Assembly (NCBI GenBank): GCA_963753245.1
Contig: CAVWBK010000002.1
Span: 124,001 to 188,000 of the forward strand
Source: VRUE01 sp963753245
Lineage (GTDB): Bacteria; Actinomycetota; Thermoleophilia; Solirubrobacterales; 70-9
DNA length: 64,000 bases
Direction of reading: 5' to 3'
Numbering within the stretch: position 1 is the stretch's first letter; every line of letters begins with the position of its first letter. Shown in pieces: positions 18,081 through 26,070 of this stretch. The notes below the pieces were generated by a model, which saw nothing but the letters and a program-made list of their open reading frames with translations, was not told the origin of the DNA and searched no databases. A program made the translations under genes and the position numbers.

Positions 18081-19061
18081 ATGGTCGAGCCGAGCCGATC
18101 GCCGGGTTTCTTGCGCCGCAGCGCGAGGTTGGCGCGTACAAAGCTGCACACCGATCTGCATCTGAGGTTGAACGATCTGCAGGGTGCGATCTCGAGTCTG
18201 CAGGCCGATCTCAGCGCCCTCCATGCTCAGCTCGGTCAGGCCCTCCTGCAGATCGACTCGATTGAGGCGAATTCGCGCCGCGCCGCCGAGATCGCCCGCC
18301 ACGCCTATGACGAAGAGCCCGCCAACCGGCGTCGCCTGCACCAGCTGCGCGCCGGCGCGGACTACGAGCTGGCCTTCAACGAAATCGAGCCGTTGGTCAG
18401 CTTCCTGGTTCCGACCTATGACTCCTTTGAGACCCTGCGCGACGTCGCCCTGCCCTCGATCCTCGGGCAGTCCTACTCAAACCTCGAGGTCATCGTCGTC
18501 GGTGATTGCGCCCCCACCGAGACCGCCGAGGCGATCGCCGCGGTGGGTGATCCGCGGGTCACCTACCACAACCGCACGATCAGGGGCCCCTATCCCGAGG
18601 ATCCCTCCAGACGCTGGTACGTAATCGGCACGCCCCCCTTCAACGATGCGCTGGCTCTCGCCCGCGGGCGCTGGATCGCCGTGCTCGGAGACGACGACGC
18701 GATCCGCCCCAATCACACCGAGGCCCTGCTCGGGGCCGCGCAGGAGCACCGCTACGAGCACTGCTACGGGCGCCAGCTGGTCAACTTCCCCGAAGGCGAG
18801 CCGCTGACCCTGGGCAGGTTTCCCCCCGCGTTGGGCCAGTGGGGGCTGCAGGCCGCGCTCTATCACTCCGGCTTGCGCTTCTTCGAATCCGAGCTCTCCG
18901 ATGCGATCTATCGAGAACCCAGCGATTGGTCTAAGTGCAGGCGCATGGTGCGGGCCGGAGTGCGCTTCGGGATGATCGATGAGATCGTCGTCGACAAGCA
19001 CGATTCGCGACACCGCTCCGCCCGTGAGTGGCTTCAGGGCGCGGTTCCCAGAGTCGATTAG
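18081..19061 (+). CDS. Glycosyltransferase family 2 with N-terminal coiled coil
   Basis: The 326-residue protein begins with a basic stretch, then a helical, probably coiled-coil region (LNDLQGAISSLQADLSALHA, residues 30-85). The GT-A domain starts near residue 105 with LVSFLVPTYDSFETLRDVAL. LEVIVVGDCAPTET and IAVLGDDDAIRPNHTEAL supply the nucleotide-binding Asp and the DDD metal-binding motif. It lies 12 bases after the aminotransferase, so it is probably co-transcribed and may transfer the amino sugar made by the cassette to a surface glycan or protein. Donor and acceptor are inferred from context only. No membrane helix is seen. Confidence 0.9.
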   Translation: MVEPSRSPGFLRRSARLARTKLHTDLHLRLNDLQGAISSLQADLSALHAQLGQALLQIDSIEANSRRAAEIARHAYDEEPANRRRLHQLRAGADYELAFNEIEPLVSFLVPTYDSFETLRDVALPSILGQSYSNLEVIVVGDCAPTETAEAIAAVGDPRVTYHNRTIRGPYPEDPSRRWYVIGTPPFNDALALARGRWIAVLGDDDAIRPNHTEALLGAAQEHRYEHCYGRQLVNFPEGEPLTLGRFPPALGQWGLQAALYHSGLRFFESELSDAIYREPSDWSKCRRMVRAGVRFGMIDEIVVDKHDSRHRSAREWLQGAVPRVD

Positions 19062-19480
19062 CGGTCCGTCGCGAAGGCCCCGACCGCGGCGAGGTAATCA
19101 CCGTGATCGCGAATGTAATCCCCCTCATCAAAGCGCGCCGAGGCGAGCACCAAGTAGACGCTGCCCGGCGTGAAGTCGGCCAAATCCTGCCAGATCATCG
19201 GCGGCAGGTAGAGCCCGCTCCGCGGGTCATCGAGGCAGAAGGCATCGCGCCTTCGGCCGTCATCGACGCTCACCTCAAGGCGTCCGCAGAGGCAAAAGAC
19301 GACCTGCTCGAGGGCGATATGGGCGTGGCCGCCGCGAAGCGCCTCGCTCGGAACGTCATAGACATAAAAGACCCGGGCGATCGGAAACGGGACGTGTTGC
19401 TCGCCCTCGGCGAAGGCGAGATCGCCCTGCGGATCCGCCACAACCGGCAGCTCAACACGCTTGCATTCCTCGACACCCAA
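19058..19480 (-). CDS. FdtA/QdtA-like sugar 3,4-ketoisomerase (cupin)
   Basis: This 140-residue cupin resembles dTDP-4-oxo-6-deoxyglucose 3,4-ketoisomerases. Marks are IARVFYVYDVPSEALRGGHA and HIALEQVVFCLCGRLEVSVD (the RGxHA...Q cupin motif with its catalytic His), then RSGLYLPPMIWQDLADFTPG and LVLASARFDEGDYIRDHGDY. Two His, an Arg and the YIRDYxxY-type C-terminus fit the family. No ATG precedes the conserved region closely, so I chose TTG 19480, which gives the usual family length; an open frame runs further upstream but overlaps the divergent acyltransferase. The enzyme supplies the 3-keto sugar for the aminotransferase at 16.9 kb. Its stop overlaps the GT2 stop by 4 bases, convergently. 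Confidence 0.85.
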   Translation of the reverse strand: MGVEECKRVELPVVADPQGDLAFAEGEQHVPFPIARVFYVYDVPSEALRGGHAHIALEQVVFCLCGRLEVSVDDGRRRDAFCLDDPRSGLYLPPMIWQDLADFTPGSVYLVLASARFDEGDYIRDHGDYLAAVGAFATDR

Positions 19481-19577
19481 AACCGCGGCCGAGCCTAGCA
19501 GCGCCTTGCCATCCCTGGCCAAGGCCGCGAGCCCATACGATCGCTGTGCCTGCCCGCTGAGCAGCCCGAAACACCCG

Positions 19578-20300
19578 ATGCCAACGATCCACTCCAGCGC
19601 CGTCGTTGAGTCCGATTCGATCGGCGAGGGCGTCGCCATCGCCGAGTTCTCGGTGATCCGAGCTGGCGCCCTGCTCGGCGATCGGGTGGTGATTCACCCC
19701 CACGTGGTGATCGAGGCTGGCGTCGAGGTCGGCGCCGACACCGAGATCCTGCCCGGTTCCTATCTCGGTCGGCGCCCGCGGGCGGTCGGGGCGATCGTCC
19801 GGGAGCCGACCTATCGCGAGCAGCTAGAGATCGGCGTCGGCTGCTCGATCGGGGCCAACGCGGTGATCTACTTCGACGCCCAGATCGGGGCGGACACCCT
19901 GATCGGTGACGGCGCCATGGTCCGGGAGACCGCTCGGGTCGGCGACCATTGCGTGATTGGCCGCTGCGTAGCTCTCGATCGCGACGTCTGGGTCGGCGAT
20001 CGGACCGTGGTCATGTTTGGGAGCTCGCTTGCCTCCAAGGCGAGGCTCGGGGAGGGCGTCTTCATCGCCCAGGGGGTGATCACGACCAACGACAACGCGA
20101 TGGGAGCAAACGGCTGGGTTGAGGAGCTGGTCGCGGGTGCGAGGATCGAGGATGGAGCCCGGATCGGTGCCAACGCGACCCTTCTCCCCGGGGTCACCAT
20201 CGGCGCCAGGGCGATCGTCGGCGCCGGGTCAGTGGTGACCCGAGACGTCGAGGCGGGAACCACCGTGCTCGGGGTTCCCGCCCGGCTCCACCGGCGCTAG
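19578..20300 (+). CDS. Left-handed beta-helix (hexapeptide) acyltransferase
   Basis: The 240-residue protein consists almost wholly of hexapeptide turns: IHSSAVVESDSIGEGVAIAE, VRIHP-type repeats, VGDHCVIGRCVALDRDVWVG and ARIGANATLLPGVTIGARAI, closing with VVTRDVEAGTTVLGVPARLH. A loop with NDNAMGANGWVEEL contains the Asn-Asp typical of dTDP-3-amino-sugar N-acetyltransferases such as FdtC/QdtC, which use acetyl-CoA. Together with the FdtA- and FdtB-like genes it completes the 3-acetamido-3,6-dideoxyhexose route. ATG 19578 starts at the first conserved turn. The intergenic gap to the divergent ketoisomerase is about 97 bases and must hold both promoters. Confidence 0.88.
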   Translation: MPTIHSSAVVESDSIGEGVAIAEFSVIRAGALLGDRVVIHPHVVIEAGVEVGADTEILPGSYLGRRPRAVGAIVREPTYREQLEIGVGCSIGANAVIYFDAQIGADTLIGDGAMVRETARVGDHCVIGRCVALDRDVWVGDRTVVMFGSSLASKARLGEGVFIAQGVITTNDNAMGANGWVEELVAGARIEDGARIGANATLLPGVTIGARAIVGAGSVVTRDVEAGTTVLGVPARLHRR

Positions 20301-21067
20301 AGGGCCGGGGGTGCCTCTGGGGGCGGTGGAGGTGGGGGAGGAGGCGCCGGTGGCTCGGTCGCGGCGATCGCGTCTGTCCCCGCAGCGGCGGGAGGAGCGG
20401 CGCCCTCGATGCCGCGCAGCCTGTAGTAGATGACGGCGGCGGCGAGCGCTGTGATCGGCGCGGTCAGGGTCGAGGCGGCGATGTTGAAGATGATCCGCAT
20501 GATCGCCCCGTGGGCGATGCCGACGGCGATCGCCCCAAAGATCAGCCCGACGACGAGCGCGATCAGGAAGGCGGAGATGATCACCCCGAATACCTCCCAC
20601 CCGTTGCCGCGGACGAGCTCGCGTGAGCGGCCAAAGGCATCGATTACGCCACTGCGCTCGATCACGATCACCGGCGCGATCACGGCCCAGATCGTCAACA
20701 GGATCAGCCCGGGGATGACGAGCAGGAGAAAGCCGATGCCGATCCCCAGTCCCGAGAGCAAACCGGCGCCAATCAGCGGCGCGATCACCGGCGTCGCAGC
20801 GCTCAAGAGCTCTCCGGCCGAGGAGTCGCGGCGACCGTCCTGGACATCGCGGACCAAGCCGACGACCATACCCTCGTAGAGCGTGGCCGCGATCACGCTG
20901 ACCGCGATGCTCAGAGGCAACAGTACAAAGCTGCCGGTCAGTACCCCGTCGATGATCCCAACGACCAAGAACAGGCAGAAGGCCACCGGGAGCAACACCC
21001 CGGCCTGCGCCCGGTAGATGGAAAAGACTTCACTGAGGGACTCGCCCACGCTGAGTTTTTGGTTCAT
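20297..21067 (-). CDS. Polytopic membrane protein (YciC/GPDPase membrane-domain-like)
   Basis: The protein has 256 residues. MNQKLSVGESLSEVFSIYRA is an amphipathic N-terminal helix typical of this family, and about six hydrophobic segments follow. The loop VIVIERSGVIDAFGRSRELV is the conserved family motif between the fourth and fifth helices. The C-terminus is a Pro/Ala-rich cytoplasmic tail (a run of Pro near the end). Such proteins are widespread in actinobacteria and have no established reaction. ATG 21067 was chosen because the conserved helix starts there; the open frame upstream has no family character. It overlaps the acyltransferase stop convergently. Confidence 0.8.
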   Translation of the reverse strand: MNQKLSVGESLSEVFSIYRAQAGVLLPVAFCLFLVVGIIDGVLTGSFVLLPLSIAVSVIAATLYEGMVVGLVRDVQDGRRDSSAGELLSAATPVIAPLIGAGLLSGLGIGIGFLLLVIPGLILLTIWAVIAPVIVIERSGVIDAFGRSRELVRGNGWEVFGVIISAFLIALVVGLIFGAIAVGIAHGAIMRIIFNIAASTLTAPITALAAAVIYYRLRGIEGAAPPAAAGTDAIAATEPPAPPPPPPPPPEAPPAL

Positions 21068-21300
21068 GGCTGCGGATTCGCCCCCCCAGCTCTTACCCCT
21101 GCAGGGAAGCGATGTTGCGTACTCGGCATTGTTCGACCACCTCAGGGCCGGGCCAACAGTGGAAGCGAGGTTCAAGTCGAAGCTTTCCGATTAATGTCCC
21201 CGACTCGGGCGACCGACATGAGTCGCAGGTCTTTTGACCCCTTGGGCTTCGGAGTCGCACGAAGGCGCCGATCTCGGGCCATAGCGTCGATACTTCGGTG

Positions 21301-21621
21301 ATGGCTCTGATCGAGTTTCCTGCCGATGACCCCGAGCGCGCCCTGCGCTTTTGGAGTGGAGTGTTGGGCGCCGAGCTCGCACCCCGGCCCGTTGAGGCTG
21401 GCGCGGGCTGGGAATATCAGGCCCCGGACCTGCGGATCGGTGTCCACGAGCGGGGCCGTGGGCCCGGCGATACCGCGGCGCTGCCCTACTTTTCGATCGC
21501 CGATATGAGCGCCGCTTTGCGACGGGTTACTGAGCTCGGCGGCTCGGTTGTCCATCCCGGTGAGCGCTGGGCGATCTGCCGTGATTCCGAGGGCAGCCCA
21601 TTCGCACTCGAGTTGAGCTGA
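21301..21621 (+). CDS. VOC-superfamily (glyoxalase/bleomycin resistance-like) protein
   Basis: The 106-residue protein has one VOC module: ALIEFPADDPERALRFWSGV at the N-terminus, LRIGVHERGRGPGDTAALPY in the middle and WAICRDSEGSPFALELS at the C-terminus, where the final Glu is the usual metal ligand. It is one of the shorter members, so it would act as a dimer. The substrate is not predictable. A GTG immediately precedes ATG 21301. Flanks are non-coding on both sides; 21622-21801 contains no recognisable feature. Confidence 0.82.
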   Translation: MALIEFPADDPERALRFWSGVLGAELAPRPVEAGAGWEYQAPDLRIGVHERGRGPGDTAALPYFSIADMSAALRRVTELGGSVVHPGERWAICRDSEGSPFALELS

Positions 21622-21801
21622 GTACCAGCGACCGCGCAGTTCGAAGGACAGGCCTTAAGTCCATGTCGGGCGTTGCGCTCGGGCGGGATCGGCGTTTGGT
21701 TTGCGCCGGCCGGACGCGATACCGGTCTTCGCGAATCCCGAGGCGCCCCGGGCGACGGCTAGTCGACGCGCAGCGGGGGCCTCGTGGGAGCTGCTGGCCC
21801 G

Positions 21802-22179
21802 TCATCGATCGTGCTGGGCGGCACGCTGCCTGACATCGGCCTTCTGCTCAATGGTCATGGCACCGGGGTGACCCTCTCCGGGCCACGGAGTCAGGATCAG
21901 CAGAAGGCGGGCTTCGGTGGCGGCGGTGAGCGTGTGGCGCTCGCCGGGACCGAACTCAAAAAGGTGCCCAGCGCTCGCCGCCACGGTCTCGCCGTCGGGC
22001 GTGGTGAGAGCGACCTCCCCCTCGATCGGGATGAGGCGCGCCCACTCGTGGACCTCGTGCTCCTGCATCTCCTCGCCCGCCCCCAAATGCAAGAAAATGA
22101 CTCGCGCATCCTCGCCAGAGCTGAGGATCTTCGGCTGCTGTGCTGCGGTTTGGAGGGTCTTGAGATTCCAGCTCTGCAT
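21802..22179 (-). CDS. Small cupin-domain protein
   Basis: The 125-residue protein is a single cupin: the N-terminal strand SWNLKTLQTAAQQPKILSSG, the first motif GAGEEMQEHEVHEWARLIPIEG with His and Glu, and the second motif AGHLFEFGPGERHTLTAATE with the distal His. It is probably a metal-binding storage or signalling cupin with no known substrate. The start is ATG 22179. Its orientation is the same as the UbiE/UbiA-like pair just upstream (83 bases), so it could be the distal gene of that operon. Confidence 0.85.
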   Translation of the reverse strand: MQSWNLKTLQTAAQQPKILSSGEDARVIFLHLGAGEEMQEHEVHEWARLIPIEGEVALTTPDGETVAASAGHLFEFGPGERHTLTAATEARLLLILTPWPGEGHPGAMTIEQKADVRQRAAQHDR

Positions 22180-22262
22180 CAGCCGGCGCCCCTCAGCGCT
22201 GCCTCGCGGTCCATCGCACTGTTGTATCAGGCCCGCGGCCCACGGCCAACCGCGGTCGCGGC

Positions 22263-23012
22263 TCAGAGCCGCAATGCGAGCGCGGCCAGAGCCAGCACCG
22301 GGATCCCGAAGGAGAGCGCTCTGAGCGCACCGTCGAGTGGTTGGGCCAGGCTGCCGACGTCCAGGCGGCGGTTGGTTCCGTCGCTAAGCCGTTGCTCCCC
22401 ACGAACGGAGACAGTTCGGCGGCGCAGCTCGCGAACTGGTATTGAGAGTCGCCTCTGCGCCACGCTGAGCCAAAAGCAGGCCCCGACGGCGGCCAGCGCG
22501 GCAACTGCCTCGCGAAACGAGTGCAGGCCGAGCGCATTTGACCACCAGCCAGTCAGGGCGGGGAAGGCACCCCAAGCAAGGGCGAACCAGGTGTCGGAGT
22601 GGAAGCGACCGTTGAAGAGCTCGAGGTTGTAGGCGAGGACCAAGAAGCTGCCGGCAAGGACAAAGGGCGCCAGCGTTGGGGAGACGACGAGGACCCCGGC
22701 GATGCCGATCGCCAAAGCCCCACCCAGGCCGACGGTGGCGAGAACGAGCAGGGCTCGCCTGGAGAGCAGAGTGCCCAGGGGGCGTCCGTGTAACTCATCG
22801 AGGCAGTGAGCACCGACCCCAACCGCGAGGAAGAACGCGATGATCGCAGCGCCGAGGCGCTCTCCGTGTATATGGACCGCGGCCGCCGCGCCGATCGCTA
22901 CGTAGCTCAGGTGCCAGAGGGTGTAGGGGGGGTGTAGGAGGGTGATCAGATCGCGCCAGCCGCCCGGGCGCAGCGCGTAGAAGGCCGGGCGTCGCTCGGC
23001 CTCAGTCGCCAA
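22263..23012 (-). CDS. UbiA-like polytopic membrane protein
   Basis: The protein has up to 249 residues with about seven hydrophobic helices. GVGAHCLDELHGRPLGTLLS near residue 70 resembles the first Asp-rich loop of the UbiA prenyltransferase superfamily, although it has only one Asp and lacks the full NDxxDxxxD. A second typical loop is not obvious, so catalysis is uncertain. The start is TTG 23012, which overlaps the methyltransferase stop by 11 bases, so the two are translationally coupled. A prenylated quinone or lipid substrate would fit a UbiE/UbiA pair, but this is inference. Confidence 0.6.
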   Translation of the reverse strand: MATEAERRPAFYALRPGGWRDLITLLHPPYTLWHLSYVAIGAAAAVHIHGERLGAAIIAFFLAVGVGAHCLDELHGRPLGTLLSRRALLVLATVGLGGALAIGIAGVLVVSPTLAPFVLAGSFLVLAYNLELFNGRFHSDTWFALAWGAFPALTGWWSNALGLHSFREAVAALAAVGACFWLSVAQRRLSIPVRELRRRTVSVRGEQRLSDGTNRRLDVGSLAQPLDGALRALSFGIPVLALAALALRL

Positions 23013-23727
23013 CCGTGCCCCAGATGATGATGCCGCCGCCGAGGCTCATGCGCCGGGCGGTGACCCCTTCAATGCCCGCTTCCCGCCACATCTGCAGCTG
23101 GCGCTCGAGCGGATAGCTTCGGTAAAAACCCTCGATGCTCGGGCCAAGGAAGCGCCCCACCTCATACCACTGCCGCGATATGAGGCGGCCCGCCAATGGC
23201 AGTCCGAACCGCGTGTAGAGACGCCAGGCCCACAGCCAGACGCCGCTCGGAACGCAGAACTCAAGGCAGGCGATCCGCCCGCCGGGCTTCACCGTCCGCG
23301 CGAGCTCCCTCAGTGTCGCCGCCGGATCATCGACATAGCGCAGCAGGTAGGTGAAGGTCAGATGGTCAAACTCTGCAGCGGCGAAGGGCAGTGACTCCGC
23401 TTCAGCCTCGATCAGCTCGACCCGCGCGCTGAGCGTTGGGTCAGCGGCGAGCTTCCGCCGGGCTCGACTTAGCATTGCGGCGCTCTGATCGAGCCCGACG
23501 ACCCGACAGCCGTAGCCGGCGACGAGCGCCTCGCAGACCAGGCCGGTCCCGGCTGCCACGTCGAGCACCCGATCTTCCCGTTTCGCTTTCACCGCATCGA
23601 CCATTGCGCGGCGCCAGCGCGGGTCCTGGAAGAAACTGAGCGCGGCGCCCATCTCGTCATATCGAGCCGGCAGCTCCTCGAAAAGCTCGAGCGCCTGCTG
23701 CTTGCGCGGGGATTGGGGGCTCGCCAC
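23002..23727 (-). CDS. UbiE/MenG-like SAM-dependent methyltransferase
   Basis: The class I methyltransferase has about 241 residues from GTG 23727; a TTG at 23775 would add 16. ALELFEELPARYDEMGAALS is the UbiE/MenG-type N-terminus, REDRVLDVAAGTGLVCEALV is motif I for S-adenosylmethionine, FDHLTFTYLLRYVDDP the post-II region and ARTVKPGGRIACLEFCVPSG the motif III region. The pattern FCVPSG-(W)-YRxxG near residue 195 matches quinone C-methyltransferases. It is first in a coupled pair with a UbiA-like membrane protein. An activity on menaquinone precursors is likely but not proven. Confidence 0.82.
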   Translation of the reverse strand: MASPQSPRKQQALELFEELPARYDEMGAALSFFQDPRWRRAMVDAVKAKREDRVLDVAAGTGLVCEALVAGYGCRVVGLDQSAAMLSRARRKLAADPTLSARVELIEAEAESLPFAAAEFDHLTFTYLLRYVDDPAATLRELARTVKPGGRIACLEFCVPSGVWLWAWRLYTRFGLPLAGRLISRQWYEVGRFLGPSIEGFYRSYPLERQLQMWREAGIEGVTARRMSLGGGIIIWGTVGD

Positions 23728-23883
23728 GACCGACAGCGTCTCAGAATCAGCTCGGGACGAGGACAGCTCCTGCAAAATGGCCGCGAGGATCTCCTCTCAA
23801 GACGAAACTCCGACTGCACCTACAATTCCCTGACCTTGAGATTTGATCAGCCTGTGGGGCAAGCACACAACAGTCGGATTACC

Positions 23884-24654
23884 GTGGAGCGCATCGGACG
23901 GGGGCTAGGGCGCAACACCCGGTTGCGAGCCAAAATGTTCTTCTTCGCCGGTCTGCTCGCGCTCATAGGTGGCGCCTCGGCCCAGCCGGCGGCGGCCGTC
24001 GGACAGGCGCCGATCATGGCGGCCTCACCAGGCCACTACATTGCCGGCTATTCACATCGGGCGCTGCGATGTGGAGGGACGAGCATGGCACCCTGGGTCA
24101 ACTGGACAACCTATGCGGCTGGGGCTGCAAGCGATAAGTGGGTGGTCTCGGTGAGCAAGGGCAAGATGAAATCCTGTCAACTCGCCAAGCACACGGCGAC
24201 CAATCTGGTCGACAGTCTTCCCTTTGAAGACGGCTCGGGATTCAAGAAGATCAACTGGCAGGGCTACGCAATCACGGTCGGGGAAGGCAGGAGCGATGAC
24301 CCGATCGGCCACGATGTGCCGAGCGGCTGGAAGTGCTTCGCGCTGCCAAGCATCTGGGGTACTGAGGCCTGGTATTACGCCGAACTCGGCCACCTCGGTG
24401 TGCCAAACGACGAAGCGTTTGGACCCGCCTCGGGTCCGACCGCCGGGGGTGGTTACTGCGAGTCGGGCGCTCACTTCGACGCTTCGGGGGTCTGGCACGG
24501 CGGCACATTCTTCAGTTGGGTGCCCGATACCCAAACCTGTGGACGTCGCTACAAGCTGAAGGAAACCCCGGTGCCTGACCAACCGGGTGAAGTTACCTAT
24601 CCCGCCTACGGCGAAGCGCAGGTACCCGCCGACTACGAATTGCTTTCCTGCTGA
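23884..24654 (+). CDS. Secreted hypothetical protein, Cys-containing
   Basis: GTG 23884 gives 256 residues with a long n-region, and ATG 23935 gives 239; both feed the same signal peptide MFFFAGLLALIGGASAQPAAA. The mature part (about 215 residues) contains six Cys (for example HRALRCGGTSMAPWVNWTTY, SGWKCFALPSIWGTEAWYYA, GGGYCESGAHFDASGVWHGG, DTQTCGRRYKLKE) and several Trp/Tyr-rich strands, consistent with a compact disulfide-bonded beta-rich exported protein. No family is recognised. It is divergent from the methyltransferase gene and precedes a decayed TIG-PASTA locus. Confidence 0.72.
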   Translation: MERIGRGLGRNTRLRAKMFFFAGLLALIGGASAQPAAAVGQAPIMAASPGHYIAGYSHRALRCGGTSMAPWVNWTTYAAGAASDKWVVSVSKGKMKSCQLAKHTATNLVDSLPFEDGSGFKKINWQGYAITVGEGRSDDPIGHDVPSGWKCFALPSIWGTEAWYYAELGHLGVPNDEAFGPASGPTAGGGYCESGAHFDASGVWHGGTFFSWVPDTQTCGRRYKLKETPVPDQPGEVTYPAYGEAQVPADYELLSC

Positions 24655-24879
24655 CCCAGCCCAATGCGGGCTCGCGCTTTCGCCTTCGAGAATGGGGCAC
24701 GGACTTGGCAGATTCGCTTCTGCTGGGCACGTCTACAGCGACACGGGCTCCGGGTCAAATTATCCACCCGGGGAGCAACAAATGCGCCGAAACGAGGTCC
24801 ACTAACCCTTACTTCGTCAGTCGGAGTTGTGGGCGCGGTCAGTGCGGGGGGCGTTCGATCGAACCCGCCGCTGTCGAGT

Positions 24880-25620
24880 TTGGAGTTGTCGCGGTAATCC
24901 GGGTGTGTTCCCGCTAGCCCGCCGCTTTGGTGCTGACCTTCGAACCCCCGTGCGAGGACCTTGCCCGGATTTGGACTCTGACCTATGACCTTGCCGGTCT
25001 TTGCGCCGGCCCCGCCTTTGTTTTTTGACCTTGCCGAGCCTGCAATCGGCCGACTTCAGCTTCGTCTTGGTCGCCTTCAACTTCTTGCCCTTGAGCTTGG
25101 GGACGAGGCAGGCAGTAGGGCTGAACGGGGTGGGGCCGCTCGCTATTCCTGCGACAGTGGAGACCGCCACCGGAAGGGCCATCGTCGTCGGGAACGCCGG
25201 TGTTATCGCGGTGAGCTGGCTTTCTGAGTTGACCGTAAAGGCCGCGGGAGTGGTGCCGAAGCTGACCGCGCTCGCGCCCTTGAGGTCGGTTCCGGTGATC
25301 GTCACCGAGGTTCCACCCTGTAGAAGCCGCTGGACGGGCTGATCGGGGCGATCGTCGGCGCCGGTTGGACATCTGCGTTGAACCCAGTTCTCGGTTGATT
25401 TCGGTCACTGTGGTGCTGCTGGCTTCGTCGGCGCGGGGGCGGCTGCCAGAAGCCAACTTCCCCGGTCGTGACTGCGATGCCGAGGTCCGCCGGGCCGGTG
25501 ATGTCGATACCGATCGTCTGGCCTACCCGGATCGGCAGATCCGCAGAGAAGATTCGAGGCCGGTTCCAATCGCAGTCTGTGCACTGCTGGTTCCGGCGCC
25601 GGTATAGGTGGTGCCACCAT
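24880..25620 (-). pseudogene. Decayed TIG (IPT) plus PASTA secreted protein gene
   Basis: Three minus-strand frames must be joined. The first contains a beta domain with FSADLPIRVGQTIGIDITGP and ADLGIAVTTGEVGFW. After a frameshift a TIG/IPT domain appears (SVTITGTDLKGASAVSFGTT, VNSESQLTAITPAFPTTMAL), followed by a PASTA-like start CLVPKLKGKKLKATKTKLKS. The rest of the PASTA repeat (PNPGKVLARGFEG) lies in another frame. No start with a signal peptide is preserved. Related fragments occur at 41.83-41.93 kb and 51.26-51.72 kb. The rest of 24655-26070 holds nothing else I can support. Confidence 0.5.
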
Positions 25621-26070
25621 TAGGGGTCAAGACCCGTAGGGCGAGCAGACCGAATGAGCGCGCCACGCGCCAGCGCACGATCGCCATTTACGGGGGACCT
25701 CAGGGGACTATGCGTGCCTTCCAGGCGGGGCGACGGGGCCGAATGCCGGCCGCCAAATTTCGCTCGCGGCACGGCCGACTGTCAGCCCCCTTCGGGGGCG
25801 CTGCCAAGGCCAGCGGAGACCTTCCCGCCGAACCGGAGCACCCCAACAGGGGAGCCTGCTTTCAGACGCGGCGCGCCGGGCGCGTTGATTCGGAATGTGG
25901 GTGTGCACCCGTGACAGCGTCGGCGGCTATCCGACACCCGCCCGAGCGGAGCCCGGCGCCTGCACACGTCTTCGGTTGGCTGGCGTCGATTCGCGGTTCC
26001 TATGGCACTCGCATGGCATCTCCTTCCCGTTTGAGATGTTGTGGGATCCTATAGATCGGCGGCCGGCTCA

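Noticed and set aside
25640..26060. Coding region upstream of the Mur ligase stop on the plus strand
   Set aside because: Frames are Arg/Pro/Ala-rich without start signals or domain motifs; nothing supports a gene here.
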